Positions 18,085-30,917 of a DNA stretch of 64,000 nt are shown piece by piece. The stretch covers positions 1 through 64,000 of the forward strand of contig JAHBZV010000005.1 of NCBI GenBank assembly GCA_019635275.1, in the 5' to 3' direction. Each line of letters begins with the position of its first letter. Within the stretch, counting starts at the first letter, position 1. Below the pieces are notes generated by a model. The model was given only the letters and a program-made list of their open reading frames with translations. It was not told where the DNA came from and did not search any database. This DNA is from Burkholderiaceae bacterium (GTDB lineage Bacteria; Pseudomonadota; Gammaproteobacteria; Burkholderiales; Burkholderiaceae_E). The translations under genes and the position numbers were made by a program.

Positions 18085-18504
18085 TCAGGCGGGCCGGAAT
18101 ACCGGAACGCCCGCTTCGTCGCTGATGCTCTCGAAATACGCCTGCACGCGCATACCGATCTTCACCTCTTCGGGCTTGCAGTGGGTCAGGTGCGCGTACA
18201 TCCGTGGTCCATCGTCGAGATCGACCAGGCACAAGGTGACCGGCAGGTCGTCCTTCCAGCCCGGCAGGTTCATCATGACCGTGGTGGCCGTGGTGTGCGA
18301 ATAGACTGTGCCGGTCGGCCGCACCTCGGTCCAGTCGAGTCGACGGTCGCCGCACTCGATGCACCATGGTTTCGGATGGAAGTTCATCGTCCCGCAGCCG
18401 GCGCATTTCTGCATGACCAGCTTCGAGTCGCGCGCGGCCGCCCAGAACGGACGGGTGAGGTCGGTAATCTCGGGCAGCGGCTTGCCCTGTGCCGATTGAC
18501 GCAT
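18085..18504 (-). CDS. Zn-ribbon OB-fold protein (DUF35), thiolase partner
   Basis: A 139-residue protein with an N-terminal rubredoxin-like zinc ribbon (Cys34, Cys37, Cys48 and Cys51 in CAGCGTM and WCIEC) and a C-terminal OB fold. DUF35 proteins bind thiolase-like enzymes and are needed for activity or CoA-substrate delivery, as in the benzoylsuccinyl-CoA thiolase BbsAB and the steroid side-chain aldolase Ltp2 complexes. Its gene starts five bases after the stop of the thiolase-like gene, with a GGAGG site inside the end of that gene, so the two are almost certainly co-translated and form a complex. Confidence 0.88.
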   Translation of the reverse strand: MRQSAQGKPLPEITDLTRPFWAAARDSKLVMQKCAGCGTMNFHPKPWCIECGDRRLDWTEVRPTGTVYSHTTATTVMMNLPGWKDDLPVTLCLVDLDDGPRMYAHLTHCKPEEVKIGMRVQAYFESISDEAGVPVFRPA

Positions 18505-18509
18505 GCTGG

Positions 18510-19718
18510 TTACACCTCCGTGCCGAAGATCATCGTGACGCAACTTCTGCCGGGACGGCCATAGGGAATGCCCCCGAAGCCCAGCGCCACCGCCGTCGTC
18601 GCGTCCCTGACCTGCCTTTCGCCGGCTTCACCGCGCAGCTGCGTGGTCGCCTCGACGATCGGCGCGAATCCGCCGATCGCGCCCCCCGGCTGTCCACCCG
18701 AGAGTTGTCCGCCGTCGACCGAGAGCGGGAAATCGCCGTCGAACCTCAGGTTCCGCTCTTCGACGAACTTGCCGCCCTGACCCTTCTTGCAGAAGCCGCA
18801 ATCCTCGAGCTGCATCACGACCACGAACGGGTAGTCGTCGTACGGCTGGAACAGGTCGACGTCGTCGTGCCGAACGCCGGCCATCCGGAACGCTTCCGGC
18901 GCGCACTGCGCGAACCCGGTATAGGTCACGTCGGGCCGCGAGCGCGAACCGCGGTAGTAATTGTTGACCTCGCCGAATCCGAGCAGATAGACAGGGCGGT
19001 CCGTCACCTTCCGGGCGGTTGCCGCCGAGGTCACGACATAGGCCATTCCGCCGTTGACGATCGGCACACAGTCGAGCAGGCGCAGCGGCGACGACAGCAC
19101 GCGCGAGTTCAGGTAGTCATCGACCGTGATCGGGGTACGGTAGATCGCACCGGGGTGCAGCGACGCGTGGAACCGCGTGGTGACGGCGACTTTCGCGAGC
19201 TGCTCGTCGGTGAGTTCGTGCTCGTGGCGGTAGCGGGTCTGGATCAGCCCGAACTGGCCGGTCGCTCCCATCACGCCGAACGGACCCTGGAAATCCCAGA
19301 AGACGCCGCGCGACCGCTCCGGAGAAAGCGGCAGGCCGGGTGCGACCGAAGGAATGTTCAGCGGCGTGTCGGCGCCGATGACCAGCACCCGGTCGACGAT
19401 CCCGGCGTGAATCATCGCGGCGGCACGGATCAGTAGCGAGCCTGCGGAGGCACCGCCCTGGTCGCCCCGCAGCAGGACCTTCGGCGAGATGCCGAGGTTC
19501 TCGGCGACCGCGGCGCTCCAGTTGACCGTGTGCGCCACCTCGGCATGCGAGACGGCAAGGCCCTGGCCGTCGAAATCGTTCTTCGTCATGCCGGCCCGCT
19601 GCAGCGCGAGGTCTGCGGCCCAGGCCAGGTACTCGTCGACCGTCACCACGGGCTCGCCGGGCTTGGCCCGGCTGTATGGGGTTCGGCCGTAGCCGACGAT
19701 CGCGACTTCACCGCGCAT
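18510..19718 (-). CDS. Thiolase-like protein of the lipid-transfer (SCPx/Ltp) branch
   Basis: A 402-residue thiolase-fold protein. GGQLSGGQPGGA and TQLRGEAGERQV are typical of the nonspecific lipid-transfer/acetyl-CoA acetyltransferase branch. Where thiolases carry the nucleophilic cysteine (NNCSTGS or similar), this protein reads GDQGGASAG at residues 85-93, so the cysteine appears to be absent. DUF35-linked relatives without this cysteine can be retro-aldolases rather than thiolases. It pairs with the DUF35 gene directly downstream and follows the enoyl-CoA hydratase gene. ATG at 19718 has a strong GGAGGT site. The reaction is therefore probably C-C cleavage of a hydroxyacyl-CoA or ketoacyl-CoA, but the mechanism is open. 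Confidence 0.82.
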   Translation of the reverse strand: MRGEVAIVGYGRTPYSRAKPGEPVVTVDEYLAWAADLALQRAGMTKNDFDGQGLAVSHAEVAHTVNWSAAVAENLGISPKVLLRGDQGGASAGSLLIRAAAMIHAGIVDRVLVIGADTPLNIPSVAPGLPLSPERSRGVFWDFQGPFGVMGATGQFGLIQTRYRHEHELTDEQLAKVAVTTRFHASLHPGAIYRTPITVDDYLNSRVLSSPLRLLDCVPIVNGGMAYVVTSAATARKVTDRPVYLLGFGEVNNYYRGSRSRPDVTYTGFAQCAPEAFRMAGVRHDDVDLFQPYDDYPFVVVMQLEDCGFCKKGQGGKFVEERNLRFDGDFPLSVDGGQLSGGQPGGAIGGFAPIVEATTQLRGEAGERQVRDATTAVALGFGGIPYGRPGRSCVTMIFGTEV

Positions 19719-19730
19719 GCGTGCACCTCC

Positions 19731-20528
19731 CTAGGTTGGAATCGCCTGGACGCCCGTGAATTTCGGACGCCGCTTCTCGAGAAAGGCGGCCACGCCCTCC
19801 TGCTTGTCGGGACTGGCGAGGCAGATCTGGAACCAGCGGTGCTCGTTCTCGATCGCCTGGTCGACCGTCATGTCCTCGCCGCGCGTCACGCAGTCGATGA
19901 CGGCACGGGTCGCCACCGGCGGAAGTTGCGCAAGCCGATCGGTCAGGGCGTCGACGCGCTGGTCGAACCCGGCAGCGGGCACCACCCAGTTGACGAGGCC
20001 GAGCCGCTCGGCCTGCGCGGCGTCGACCTGCTCGCCGAGGAGAATCAACTGCAGGGCGCGCGCCCGGCCGACGAGTCGCGCCAGCCGGGCCGTCCCGCCG
20101 TTGCCGGGAATGATGCCGAGCCGTGTCTCGGGCAGCCCGACCTTCGCGGTGTCGCTCGCGATGCGAAGATGACATGCCAGGGCGAGCTCGAAGCCCCCAC
20201 CCAGCGCGAAGCCGTTGATCGCGGCGACGGTCGGAAACGGCGCACTCTCGATTCGTCGCGCGAGTTCACGGCGCGGGCCGAAGTCGAGGTCGGTCCACAG
20301 CGTGCGCTCGCGCATCTCGGCAATGTCGGCGCCGGCCGCGAACGCCTTCTCACCCGCGCCGCGCAGCACCAGCACCCGGGTGTCGGCGGAAAGCCGGTCG
20401 AACGCGTCGAGCGCCTCGTCGATCAGCTGCCGATTCAGCGCGTTGAGGACATCGGGACGGGCGAAGGTCAGGGTCGCCTTCGGGCCATCCTGCACGAACG
20501 AGATGCAGCGGTAGTCGACGCCGGGCAT
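19731..20528 (-). CDS. Enoyl-CoA hydratase/isomerase family protein
   Basis: A 265-residue crotonase-fold enzyme. Both hydratase glutamates seem to be in place: Glu114 in LGGGFELALAC and Glu134 in GLPETRLGIIPG, and the oxyanion-hole motif AAGADIAEM is present. It therefore probably hydrates an enoyl-CoA. It is the first gene of the eleven-gene operon and is divergent from the LysR regulator. ATG at 20528 has a GGGAG site seven to nine bases upstream. Confidence 0.9.
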   Translation of the reverse strand: MPGVDYRCISFVQDGPKATLTFARPDVLNALNRQLIDEALDAFDRLSADTRVLVLRGAGEKAFAAGADIAEMRERTLWTDLDFGPRRELARRIESAPFPTVAAINGFALGGGFELALACHLRIASDTAKVGLPETRLGIIPGNGGTARLARLVGRARALQLILLGEQVDAAQAERLGLVNWVVPAAGFDQRVDALTDRLAQLPPVATRAVIDCVTRGEDMTVDQAIENEHRWFQICLASPDKQEGVAAFLEKRRPKFTGVQAIPT

Positions 20529-20619
20529 GTGTCTCCCACTCGTTTCTTGTGGTGAGGCGATCGTAGATGCCGTATGCTTTTCGATCCAATGGATTATGGT
20601 GAACACCTTTATTGACGGC
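20529..20619. promoter_or_regulatory. Divergent LysR / catabolic operon promoter region
   Basis: The gap separates the enoyl-CoA hydratase and LysR genes. It contains an interrupted palindrome ATCC-AAT-GGAT at 20584-20594, a candidate regulator binding site. Reading leftward, TTGGAT and TACGAT spaced by 18 bases could be the -35 and -10 of the catabolic operon, with the palindrome over the -35. This arrangement fits LysR-type control but is only visual evidence. Confidence 0.35.
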
Positions 20620-21546
20620 ATGAATCTTCGCAGCATCGACCTCAACTTGCTGACGGTGTTCGACGCGATCATGGCCGAGGGGAACCAGTCGCGCGCGGCT
20701 CACCGGCTCGGCATGAGCCAACCTGCGATGAGCAACGCCCTGGCCCGCCTGCGCGCCGCGCTCGACGACCCCCTGTTCGTCCGCACCGCGCAGGGGATGA
20801 CTCCAACCCCCCGAGGGCGCGCGCTGGCCGAGCCAGTCCGACAGGCCCTGGATCTGGTGCAGACCGGGCTCGAACGCAGCAGGCGCGACGACGACTTCGA
20901 CTACCGGTCGTCTACGCGGCCAGCGGTGGTCGTCGTCGACGATTACGGCGATACCGTCATCATGCCGCGCTTCATGAACTGGCTGATGCAGACTGCGCCG
21001 GGCGTTCGCGTGCGGATCCGGCGCGATCCGCTCGGCGCAGCGCTATCCAAGAAGCTGAGCGACGGCAGCGTCGACCTGGCGATCCGATACTTCCGGCAAC
21101 GCGACGGCGAACTGCAGGCGAAGATGCTCATCGAGGAGGAATTCGTCTCGATGGTCAGGCAGGACCATCCGGTGATCGGCGACAGCCTGAGCCTTGCGCA
21201 GTACCTCGCGCTGCCTCATGTCGTATTCGGGCGCCTGGGCCGACAGGGAATCCGGAACTCGATCGTCGACCGCGAACTCAGGCGACTCGGGCTGACGAGG
21301 CACATCGCGTTGCAGGTTCCTGGATTCCAGTCGATGCCGATCATCGTGCAGAACACCGACTTCGTTTGCACGCTGCCGCGGCGTATGGCGCAAGCGTATG
21401 CACACCAGTTGCGCCTGAAAACGCTGAAGACGCCCCTCGACCTGCCTTCGCTGCCGCTCTACATGGTGTGGAGCAAGTCGATGGACCGCGACCCGGCCCA
21501 CCAGTGGCTGCGCAATTCGATCTACGAGTTGTGCCGCAGGCTCTAG
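20620..21546 (+). CDS. LysR family transcriptional regulator
   Basis: A 308-residue regulator with an N-terminal winged helix-turn-helix (SRAAHRLGMSQPAMSNALARLR) and a C-terminal effector-binding domain. The sequence begins MNLRSIDLNLL, a very common start in the NodD/NahR-like group, so I chose ATG 20620; an in-frame ATG at 20596 would add eight residues. Neither start has a strong ribosome binding site. It is divergent from the catabolic operon at 20528, so it most likely activates that operon in response to the imported acid or one of its CoA-ester products. It converges on the AEC transporter gene with 16 bases between them. Confidence 0.88.
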   Translation: MNLRSIDLNLLTVFDAIMAEGNQSRAAHRLGMSQPAMSNALARLRAALDDPLFVRTAQGMTPTPRGRALAEPVRQALDLVQTGLERSRRDDDFDYRSSTRPAVVVVDDYGDTVIMPRFMNWLMQTAPGVRVRIRRDPLGAALSKKLSDGSVDLAIRYFRQRDGELQAKMLIEEEFVSMVRQDHPVIGDSLSLAQYLALPHVVFGRLGRQGIRNSIVDRELRRLGLTRHIALQVPGFQSMPIIVQNTDFVCTLPRRMAQAYAHQLRLKTLKTPLDLPSLPLYMVWSKSMDRDPAHQWLRNSIYELCRRL

Positions 21547-21562
21547 TGGCGCGCCGCCGGGC

Positions 21563-22465
21563 TCAGCCCGCAGCGGCGATCCATAGAGGCAGCGTAACCA
21601 TCGCGAGCAGCGTGCTGGCCGAGATCAACCGGGCAGTGGTCGGGCCATCGCCGCCCATCCGCACTGCGAGAATGTAGGCCGACGGCGCGATCGGCAGCGC
21701 TGCGACGAGCAGCGCCGCCGCAAAGTAGACGCCATGCAGCCCGAGCGCCGTCGCCGTGATCCACGCCACCGCTGGCACGGCGAGCAGCTTCACCGCAAGA
21801 AACCAGGCGGCGGCGACGGCGCGGCCTCCGGAGGCGCCGCGCAGCTCGAGGGCGGCGCCGACTGCGAGCAACCCGAGGGGGATCGATGCCTCGCTCAGCC
21901 TGCCGAGCACCTGCTGCGGCAGTGCGGGTAGCGTCAGGCCAGCGAGGTTGAAGGCGAGTCCCGCCACCGTCGACAGGACCAGCGGATTGCGCAGCAGCTC
22001 ACGCAATACGCCGAGGTTGCCGTGGCGGGCGAGCATCCACACGGACGCCAGGTTTGCGTAGGGAATGACCGCGCCCATCACGATGCCCATGGTCGCGATA
22101 CCAGGCTGGCCATACAGCTTCCCGATCGCTGCAAGACCGATGTACGAATTGAAGCGAAACGCACACTGGAACTGCGAGGCGAAGACCCGTGCGGGCTGGC
22201 CGAACAGCGGCCGCGCGAGCAGGCCGAGCGCGATACCCGCGCTGATCGCGATGACACCCGTCGCAACGAGGGGGGCGGCCGCGCCGACGTCGATCGGCGC
22301 ACGGGTCAGCGCGTGGAAGAGGAGCGCGGGGAACAGCACGTAGTAGACGAGTCGCTCGAGACCGACCCAGAAACGGTCCTCGAAACCGAAGCGGCTGCGC
22401 AGCAACAGGCCGAGCAGGATCATCGCAAAATCGGGAACCAGCAGCAGGGCGCCGTTCGTGTCCAT
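21563..22465 (-). CDS. AEC family transporter (auxin efflux carrier-like permease)
   Basis: A 300-residue inner-membrane protein with about ten hydrophobic segments, starting MDTNGALLLVPDFAMILLG. The FRFNSYIGLA segment and the paired five-helix layout fit the AEC/bile-acid-sodium-symporter-like carriers, which in bacteria move small organic acids such as malonate or malate. The gene stands alone, convergent with LysR and about 220 bases past the end of the ATP synthase operon, so its substrate is not indicated by context. Confidence 0.85.
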   Translation of the reverse strand: MDTNGALLLVPDFAMILLGLLLRSRFGFEDRFWVGLERLVYYVLFPALLFHALTRAPIDVGAAAPLVATGVIAISAGIALGLLARPLFGQPARVFASQFQCAFRFNSYIGLAAIGKLYGQPGIATMGIVMGAVIPYANLASVWMLARHGNLGVLRELLRNPLVLSTVAGLAFNLAGLTLPALPQQVLGRLSEASIPLGLLAVGAALELRGASGGRAVAAAWFLAVKLLAVPAVAWITATALGLHGVYFAAALLVAALPIAPSAYILAVRMGGDGPTTARLISASTLLAMVTLPLWIAAAG

Positions 22466-22604
22466 TCGACGGGGAAGGCCGGGGCGAGAGACGATCCAGA
22501 CGAGTCTAGCGCGTGAGCCCGATGCCCGAGTTCTTCGGACGCATGCTCCGGAACGGCGCGACCACACGACAGGCGCCCCGACCCGGCGGCCGCGTCGCTG
22601 CGGG

Positions 22605-22640
22605 CCCGAAAACGAAACACCCGCACAAGGCGGGTGTCCG
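22605..22640 (-). terminator. Rho-independent terminator of the ATP synthase operon
   Basis: Reading leftward after atpC, an 8-bp stem ACACCCGC/GCGGGTGT with a five-base loop (22617-22637) is followed by the T-rich run TTTCGTTTT. This is a classic intrinsic terminator placed about 45 bases past the atpC stop. Confidence 0.85.
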
Positions 22641-22680
22641 TCTGCTTGCGGCGCCCGGCCCGGGGCGCGCTCGGCCGCCG

Positions 22681-23100
22681 CTACTTGCGCTGCCTGAACT
22701 TCCTCAACGCCGCGATCTGCGCGATCGCCGCGGCCAGCTCGGCCTGCGCCTTCGCGTAGTCGATCGCCCCGGTGCGATTGACGAGCGCCTCCTCGGCCGC
22801 GCGCTTGGCCTCCTCCGCCTTCGCCTCGTCGAGGTCGTGGCCGCGGATCGCCGTGTCGGCCAGCACGGTCACGCGGTTCGGCTGCACCTCGAGGATGCCG
22901 CCGGCCACGAACACGAACTCTTCCTCGGCCTGGCCGGCGACCTTGATGCGCACCGCGCCCGGCTTGATGCGGGTGATCAGCGGCGTGTGCTGGGGGTAGA
23001 TGCCCAGCTCGCCCGCTTCGCCGGGCAGCGCGACGAACTCGGCCTGCCCTTCGAAGATCGAGCGCTCCGCACTCACCACGTCGACGTGAATCGTGTGCAT
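22681..23100 (-). CDS. atpC: ATP synthase F1 epsilon subunit
   Basis: A 139-residue epsilon subunit, with the N-terminal beta-sandwich ([21 protein letters not shown], shown here by its parts VVSAERSIF and [12 protein letters not shown]) and a C-terminal helical hairpin from about residue 88. It couples the central stalk to the c ring and inhibits ATP hydrolysis. It is the last gene of the operon, ten bases after atpD, and is followed by an intrinsic terminator. Confidence 0.97.
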   Translation of the reverse strand: MHTIHVDVVSAERSIFEGQAEFVALPGEAGELGIYPQHTPLITRIKPGAVRIKVAGQAEEEFVFVAGGILEVQPNRVTVLADTAIRGHDLDEAKAEEAKRAAEEALVNRTGAIDYAKAQAELAAAIAQIAALRKFRQRK

Positions 23101-23110
23101 GATGGCCGCC

Positions 23111-25422
<2,312 letters not shown>

Positions 25423-25458
25423 GTCGTTTCCCGTGTGAGCCCGGCCGCCGGCGAACGG

Positions 25459-27000
<1,542 letters not shown>

Positions 27001-27017
27001 GGGGTTCCCCGTATTCC

Positions 27018-27551
27018 TTAAAGCTTCAACGCGCCGGCCATCTGGGCCAGCTTGCCGCGCACCGAGGCGTCGATCACCTCGTCGCCGATCCGGATCGACA
27101 CGCCGCCGATGAGGTCGGCGTCGACGTGGACCGTGGCCTTGACCTGCTTGCCGTACTTCTGCTTCAGCGTCGCGACGATGTCGGCGACCTGCCGCTCGTC
27201 GAGCGGGTACGCCGAATCGATCTGCGCGTCGAGCACGCCCTCGTGGCCGTTGCGCAGCTCGTCGAACAGCGCCGAGATCTCGGGCAGCACCGACAGGCGC
27301 TCGTTGTCGGCCAGCACCTGCACGAAGTTCTTCTGCTCGGCGGCGAGCTGCCCGGCGGCGTCTGCGACGACGGCGGCGACCTGCGTGCTCGACAGTTGCG
27401 GATTGCCGATCAGGTCGTGCGCGACGTCGGTGCCGGCCACGACGGCCAGCCGCGACAGCGCGTCGGACCACGACGGCAGCGCGTTCTGCTCGAGCGCGAG
27501 CTTGAACGCGGCTTCGGCGTACGGCCGGGCGATCGTCAGCGACTCGGCCAT
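27018..27551 (-). CDS. atpH: ATP synthase F1 delta subunit
   Basis: A 177-residue peripheral-stalk subunit, with the typical start [18 protein letters not shown] and the C-terminal signature [19 protein letters not shown]. It links the F1 alpha subunits to the b dimer. It starts four bases after the atpF stop and precedes atpA by 17 bases. Confidence 0.96.
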   Translation of the reverse strand: MAESLTIARPYAEAAFKLALEQNALPSWSDALSRLAVVAGTDVAHDLIGNPQLSSTQVAAVVADAAGQLAAEQKNFVQVLADNERLSVLPEISALFDELRNGHEGVLDAQIDSAYPLDERQVADIVATLKQKYGKQVKATVHVDADLIGGVSIRIGDEVIDASVRGKLAQMAGALKL

Positions 27552-27555
27552 GGTC

Positions 27556-28029
27556 TTACTTCAGCTCGTTCTTCAGGTTGGCCAGCAGGTCGGCGTGCTT
27601 CGCCGCGTCGACTTCCTTGCGCAGGATGCGCTCGGCGCCGGCCACGGCCAGCTGGGCGACCTGGTCGCGCAGCTGGTCGCGCGCCTTCTGCGCGGCGAGC
27701 ACGGCCTCGTCCTCGGCCGACTTGCGCGCTGCGGCGATGATCGCTGCCGCCTCGGCGCGGGCCTTCTCGACGATGCCGGCAGCCTGCTTCTCGGCGCCGG
27801 AGCGCACTTCGGCGGCGCCTGCGCGGGCCTGCTGCAGCTCCTGCTCGACGCGGCGCTCGGCGGCGGCGAGGTCGGAGCGCGCCTTGTCGGCGGCGGCCAG
27901 CCCGTCGGCGATCTTCTTCGAGCGCTCGTCGAGCGCCTTCGTGATCGGCGGCCAGACGAACCGGGCGGTGAACCACCAGAGCGCCAGGAAGACGATGATC
28001 TGGACGATGAGCGTCGCGTTGAGATACAC
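27556..28029 (-). CDS. atpF: ATP synthase F0 b subunit
   Basis: A 157-residue peripheral-stalk subunit with one N-terminal membrane helix ([19 protein letters not shown]) followed by a long, alanine- and charge-rich helix that dimerises. It starts with GTG at 28029, supported by an AAGGGGG site upstream and by the family start NLNATL. It lies between atpE and atpH. Confidence 0.96.
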   Translation of the reverse strand: MYLNATLIVQIIVFLALWWFTARFVWPPITKALDERSKKIADGLAAADKARSDLAAAERRVEQELQQARAGAAEVRSGAEKQAAGIVEKARAEAAAIIAAARKSAEDEAVLAAQKARDQLRDQVAQLAVAGAERILRKEVDAAKHADLLANLKNELK

Positions 28030-28119
28030 GCTTTGCCCCCTTCTAACGGAGTGTCAACTGACTGGAACGGCCCGCTGGCCCCGATGGCGCCACCGCGGCC
28101 GCGCGGACGTCGGCGTGGC

Positions 28120-29284
<1,165 letters not shown>

Positions 29285-29295
29285 TCAGTGCGGCT

Positions 29296-29679
29296 TCAAA
29301 GCGTGTTGCCGTTGGCCTCGCCCTTCGCCACGGTCACGGAGCGCACGAAGGCCAGTGCGAACAGCGGCGCCTTCAGTGCGACGATCAGCCCGATCAGCAG
29401 CGGCAGCCACCGGATGTCCGGCACCGACTTCACGATCCAGGCCAGCAGGCCGACCGTGAGGCCGAGCTTGGCGAACTCGCCCAGGAAGAAGACCACCGGG
29501 TAGGATTCCGGGGGACGCTTCCGGTGCAGCGACAAGCGCAGCGCGAACAACGCATTCGGGACGATCGCCACGGCGCCGCCCAGCAACAGGAACCGGGCGC
29601 TTTCCATGCCTGTCGTCAACCCGGCAACGAGTGCCAGGAGGGCGACGGCGGCGATCTGCAGTCCGACGGCGGCCAACAT
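29296..29679 (-). CDS. atpI: ATP synthase subunit I-like membrane protein
   Basis: A 127-residue protein with four hydrophobic segments that occupies the atpI position at the head of the operon; such proteins assist assembly of the c ring. I chose ATG 29679 (MLAAVGLQIAA). A longer frame from TTG 29721 exists, but that codon would lie about three bases from the transcription start predicted from the promoter at 29731-29759, so it is unlikely. The family is poorly conserved, so the assignment rests on topology and position. Confidence 0.8.
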   Translation of the reverse strand: MLAAVGLQIAAVALLALVAGLTTGMESARFLLLGGAVAIVPNALFALRLSLHRKRPPESYPVVFFLGEFAKLGLTVGLLAWIVKSVPDIRWLPLLIGLIVALKAPLFALAFVRSVTVAKGEANGNTL

Positions 29680-29730
29680 GTTTCGAGCGTATCGGCGGTG
29701 CCATCGGCCCGCAATGGGCAAAGACGCAGG

Positions 29731-29759
29731 ATTCTAGCGTCCGGTCAAAGGTGGGTCAA
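29731..29759 (-). promoter_or_regulatory. Promoter of the atp operon
   Basis: Reading leftward, TTGACC (29754-29759) and TAGAAT (29731-29736) are separated by exactly 17 bases, a strong sigma-70-type match. Initiation near 29724 gives a leader of about 45 bases to the atpI ATG. A second GGTCAAA lies 11 bases from the first, a short direct repeat of unknown meaning. Confidence 0.75.
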
Positions 29760-29861
29760 ACGATCCGTTGCAACGCAACATCGCGACCGCCGGCCGCGCG
29801 CCCGGATTCGCGCCATCCGTGGTGAAAGCATGATCTGCGTCAAGACGACCGAGTGAGCGAC

Positions 29862-30875
29862 ATGTCCCGTCTCGCGATCGGCCTCCTGACTTCCCGCGCG
29901 TTCGCCGTGGTCGGGACGCTGCTGGCGGCAATTCTGGTTGCTGCGGGCGCACATGCGGCGCCGGATCCCGACCCGGCGCGCTTCAACGGCACCGTGGTGC
30001 GCGTCGAGGCGGAGATCGTGCCCGACGGCCAGACGGCGCAGTCGCTGGGGCGCAAGCGCAGCGGCTCCGGCGTCATCCTCGACGAACGCACCGTGCTGAC
30101 GATCGGCTACCTCGTGCTGGAGGCCGAGCAGGTGTCGGTGATCACGCCCGACGGGCGGCGTGCGCCGGCCAACGTCGCCGGCTACGACCACGCGAGCGGC
30201 TTCGGGCTGTTGCGCACGCTGGTGCCGATCGGCGGGCGCGCGCTGGAGCTGGGCGACTCCGACGCGGTGCAGGTTCGGCAGAAGGTGCTGACGCTCGGCC
30301 AGGGGGAGACCGAGGCGACCGAGTTGCTGGTGCTCTCGCGCAAGCCGTTCGCCGGCAGCTGGGAGTACCTGCTCGAGCGCCCGATCTTCACGTTCCCGCC
30401 GGTCGACAACTGGAGCGGCGCGGCGCTGATCGACCAGGACGGAAAGCTGGTCGGCATCGGCTCGCTGATCGTCAACGACGCCGCCAGCGAGCGTCGCGGC
30501 GTGCCGGGGAACCTGTTCGTGCCGGTGAACCTCCTCAAGCCGATCCTCGCCGAGTTGCTTTCGCAGGGCCGGCGCAGCGGCCCGGCGCAACCATGGCTGG
30601 GCGTGGCAACCGAACCGGTTCGGGGCCACCTGATCGTGGAACGCGTCACGCGCGACGGGCCCGCCGATCAGGCGGGGCTCGCGCCGGGCGACATCATCGT
30701 CGGCGTGGCCGGAGAGGCGGTATCCGACCAGGCCGATTTCTACCGACGGGTCTGGAAGCTCGGGCCCGCCGGCGTCACGGTGCCGTTGCAGGTGCTCAAG
30801 GGCACCGAGGTGCGCGACGTGCCGGTGCGCTCGATCGATCGCGCGCAGATGCTGCACAAGCCGCGCGGCATCTGA
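29862..30875 (+). CDS. Exported trypsin-like (S1C/HtrA-type) PDZ protein, apparently catalytically degenerate
   Basis: A 337-residue protein with an N-terminal signal sequence (cleavage probably after GAHAA, residue 33), a chymotrypsin-like domain (about 40-230) and a C-terminal PDZ domain (about 240-330, GPADQAGLAPGDII). Compared with DegP/HtrA, the histidine motif TNAHVV is replaced by VLTIGYLV (Tyr83), the aspartate motif DLAVLK by SGFGLLR, and the GNSGGPL motif by NWSGAAL, which keeps only the serine. I therefore predict a non-proteolytic periplasmic scaffold or regulator. It is divergent from atpI and convergent with parB. ATG 29862 is chosen; a GTG at 29853 would add three residues. Confidence 0.8.
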   Translation: MSRLAIGLLTSRAFAVVGTLLAAILVAAGAHAAPDPDPARFNGTVVRVEAEIVPDGQTAQSLGRKRSGSGVILDERTVLTIGYLVLEAEQVSVITPDGRRAPANVAGYDHASGFGLLRTLVPIGGRALELGDSDAVQVRQKVLTLGQGETEATELLVLSRKPFAGSWEYLLERPIFTFPPVDNWSGAALIDQDGKLVGIGSLIVNDAASERRGVPGNLFVPVNLLKPILAELLSQGRRSGPAQPWLGVATEPVRGHLIVERVTRDGPADQAGLAPGDIIVGVAGEAVSDQADFYRRVWKLGPAGVTVPLQVLKGTEVRDVPVRSIDRAQMLHKPRGI

Positions 30876-30893
30876 CGCGGCGCGCCGCTCGGG

Positions 30894-30912
30894 GGTCGCG
30901 TCGGACGCGACC
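30894..30912. terminator. Hairpin between the PDZ-protein gene and parB
   Basis: GGTCGCGTC and GACGCGACC flank a single central base, giving a near-perfect palindrome between two convergent genes. There is no T-tract, so this is a candidate bidirectional transcription-stop or RNA-end structure only. Confidence 0.4.
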
Positions 30913-30917
30913 ACGGC

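Noticed and set aside
29680..29721. TTG start for a longer AtpI protein
   Set aside because: It would lie only about three bases from the transcription start predicted by the strong promoter at 29731-29759.
29830..29856. An eight-codon frame (MICVKTTE) just before the PDZ-protein gene as a leader peptide
   Set aside because: It has no attenuator-like structure or codon bias, and such short frames arise by chance.
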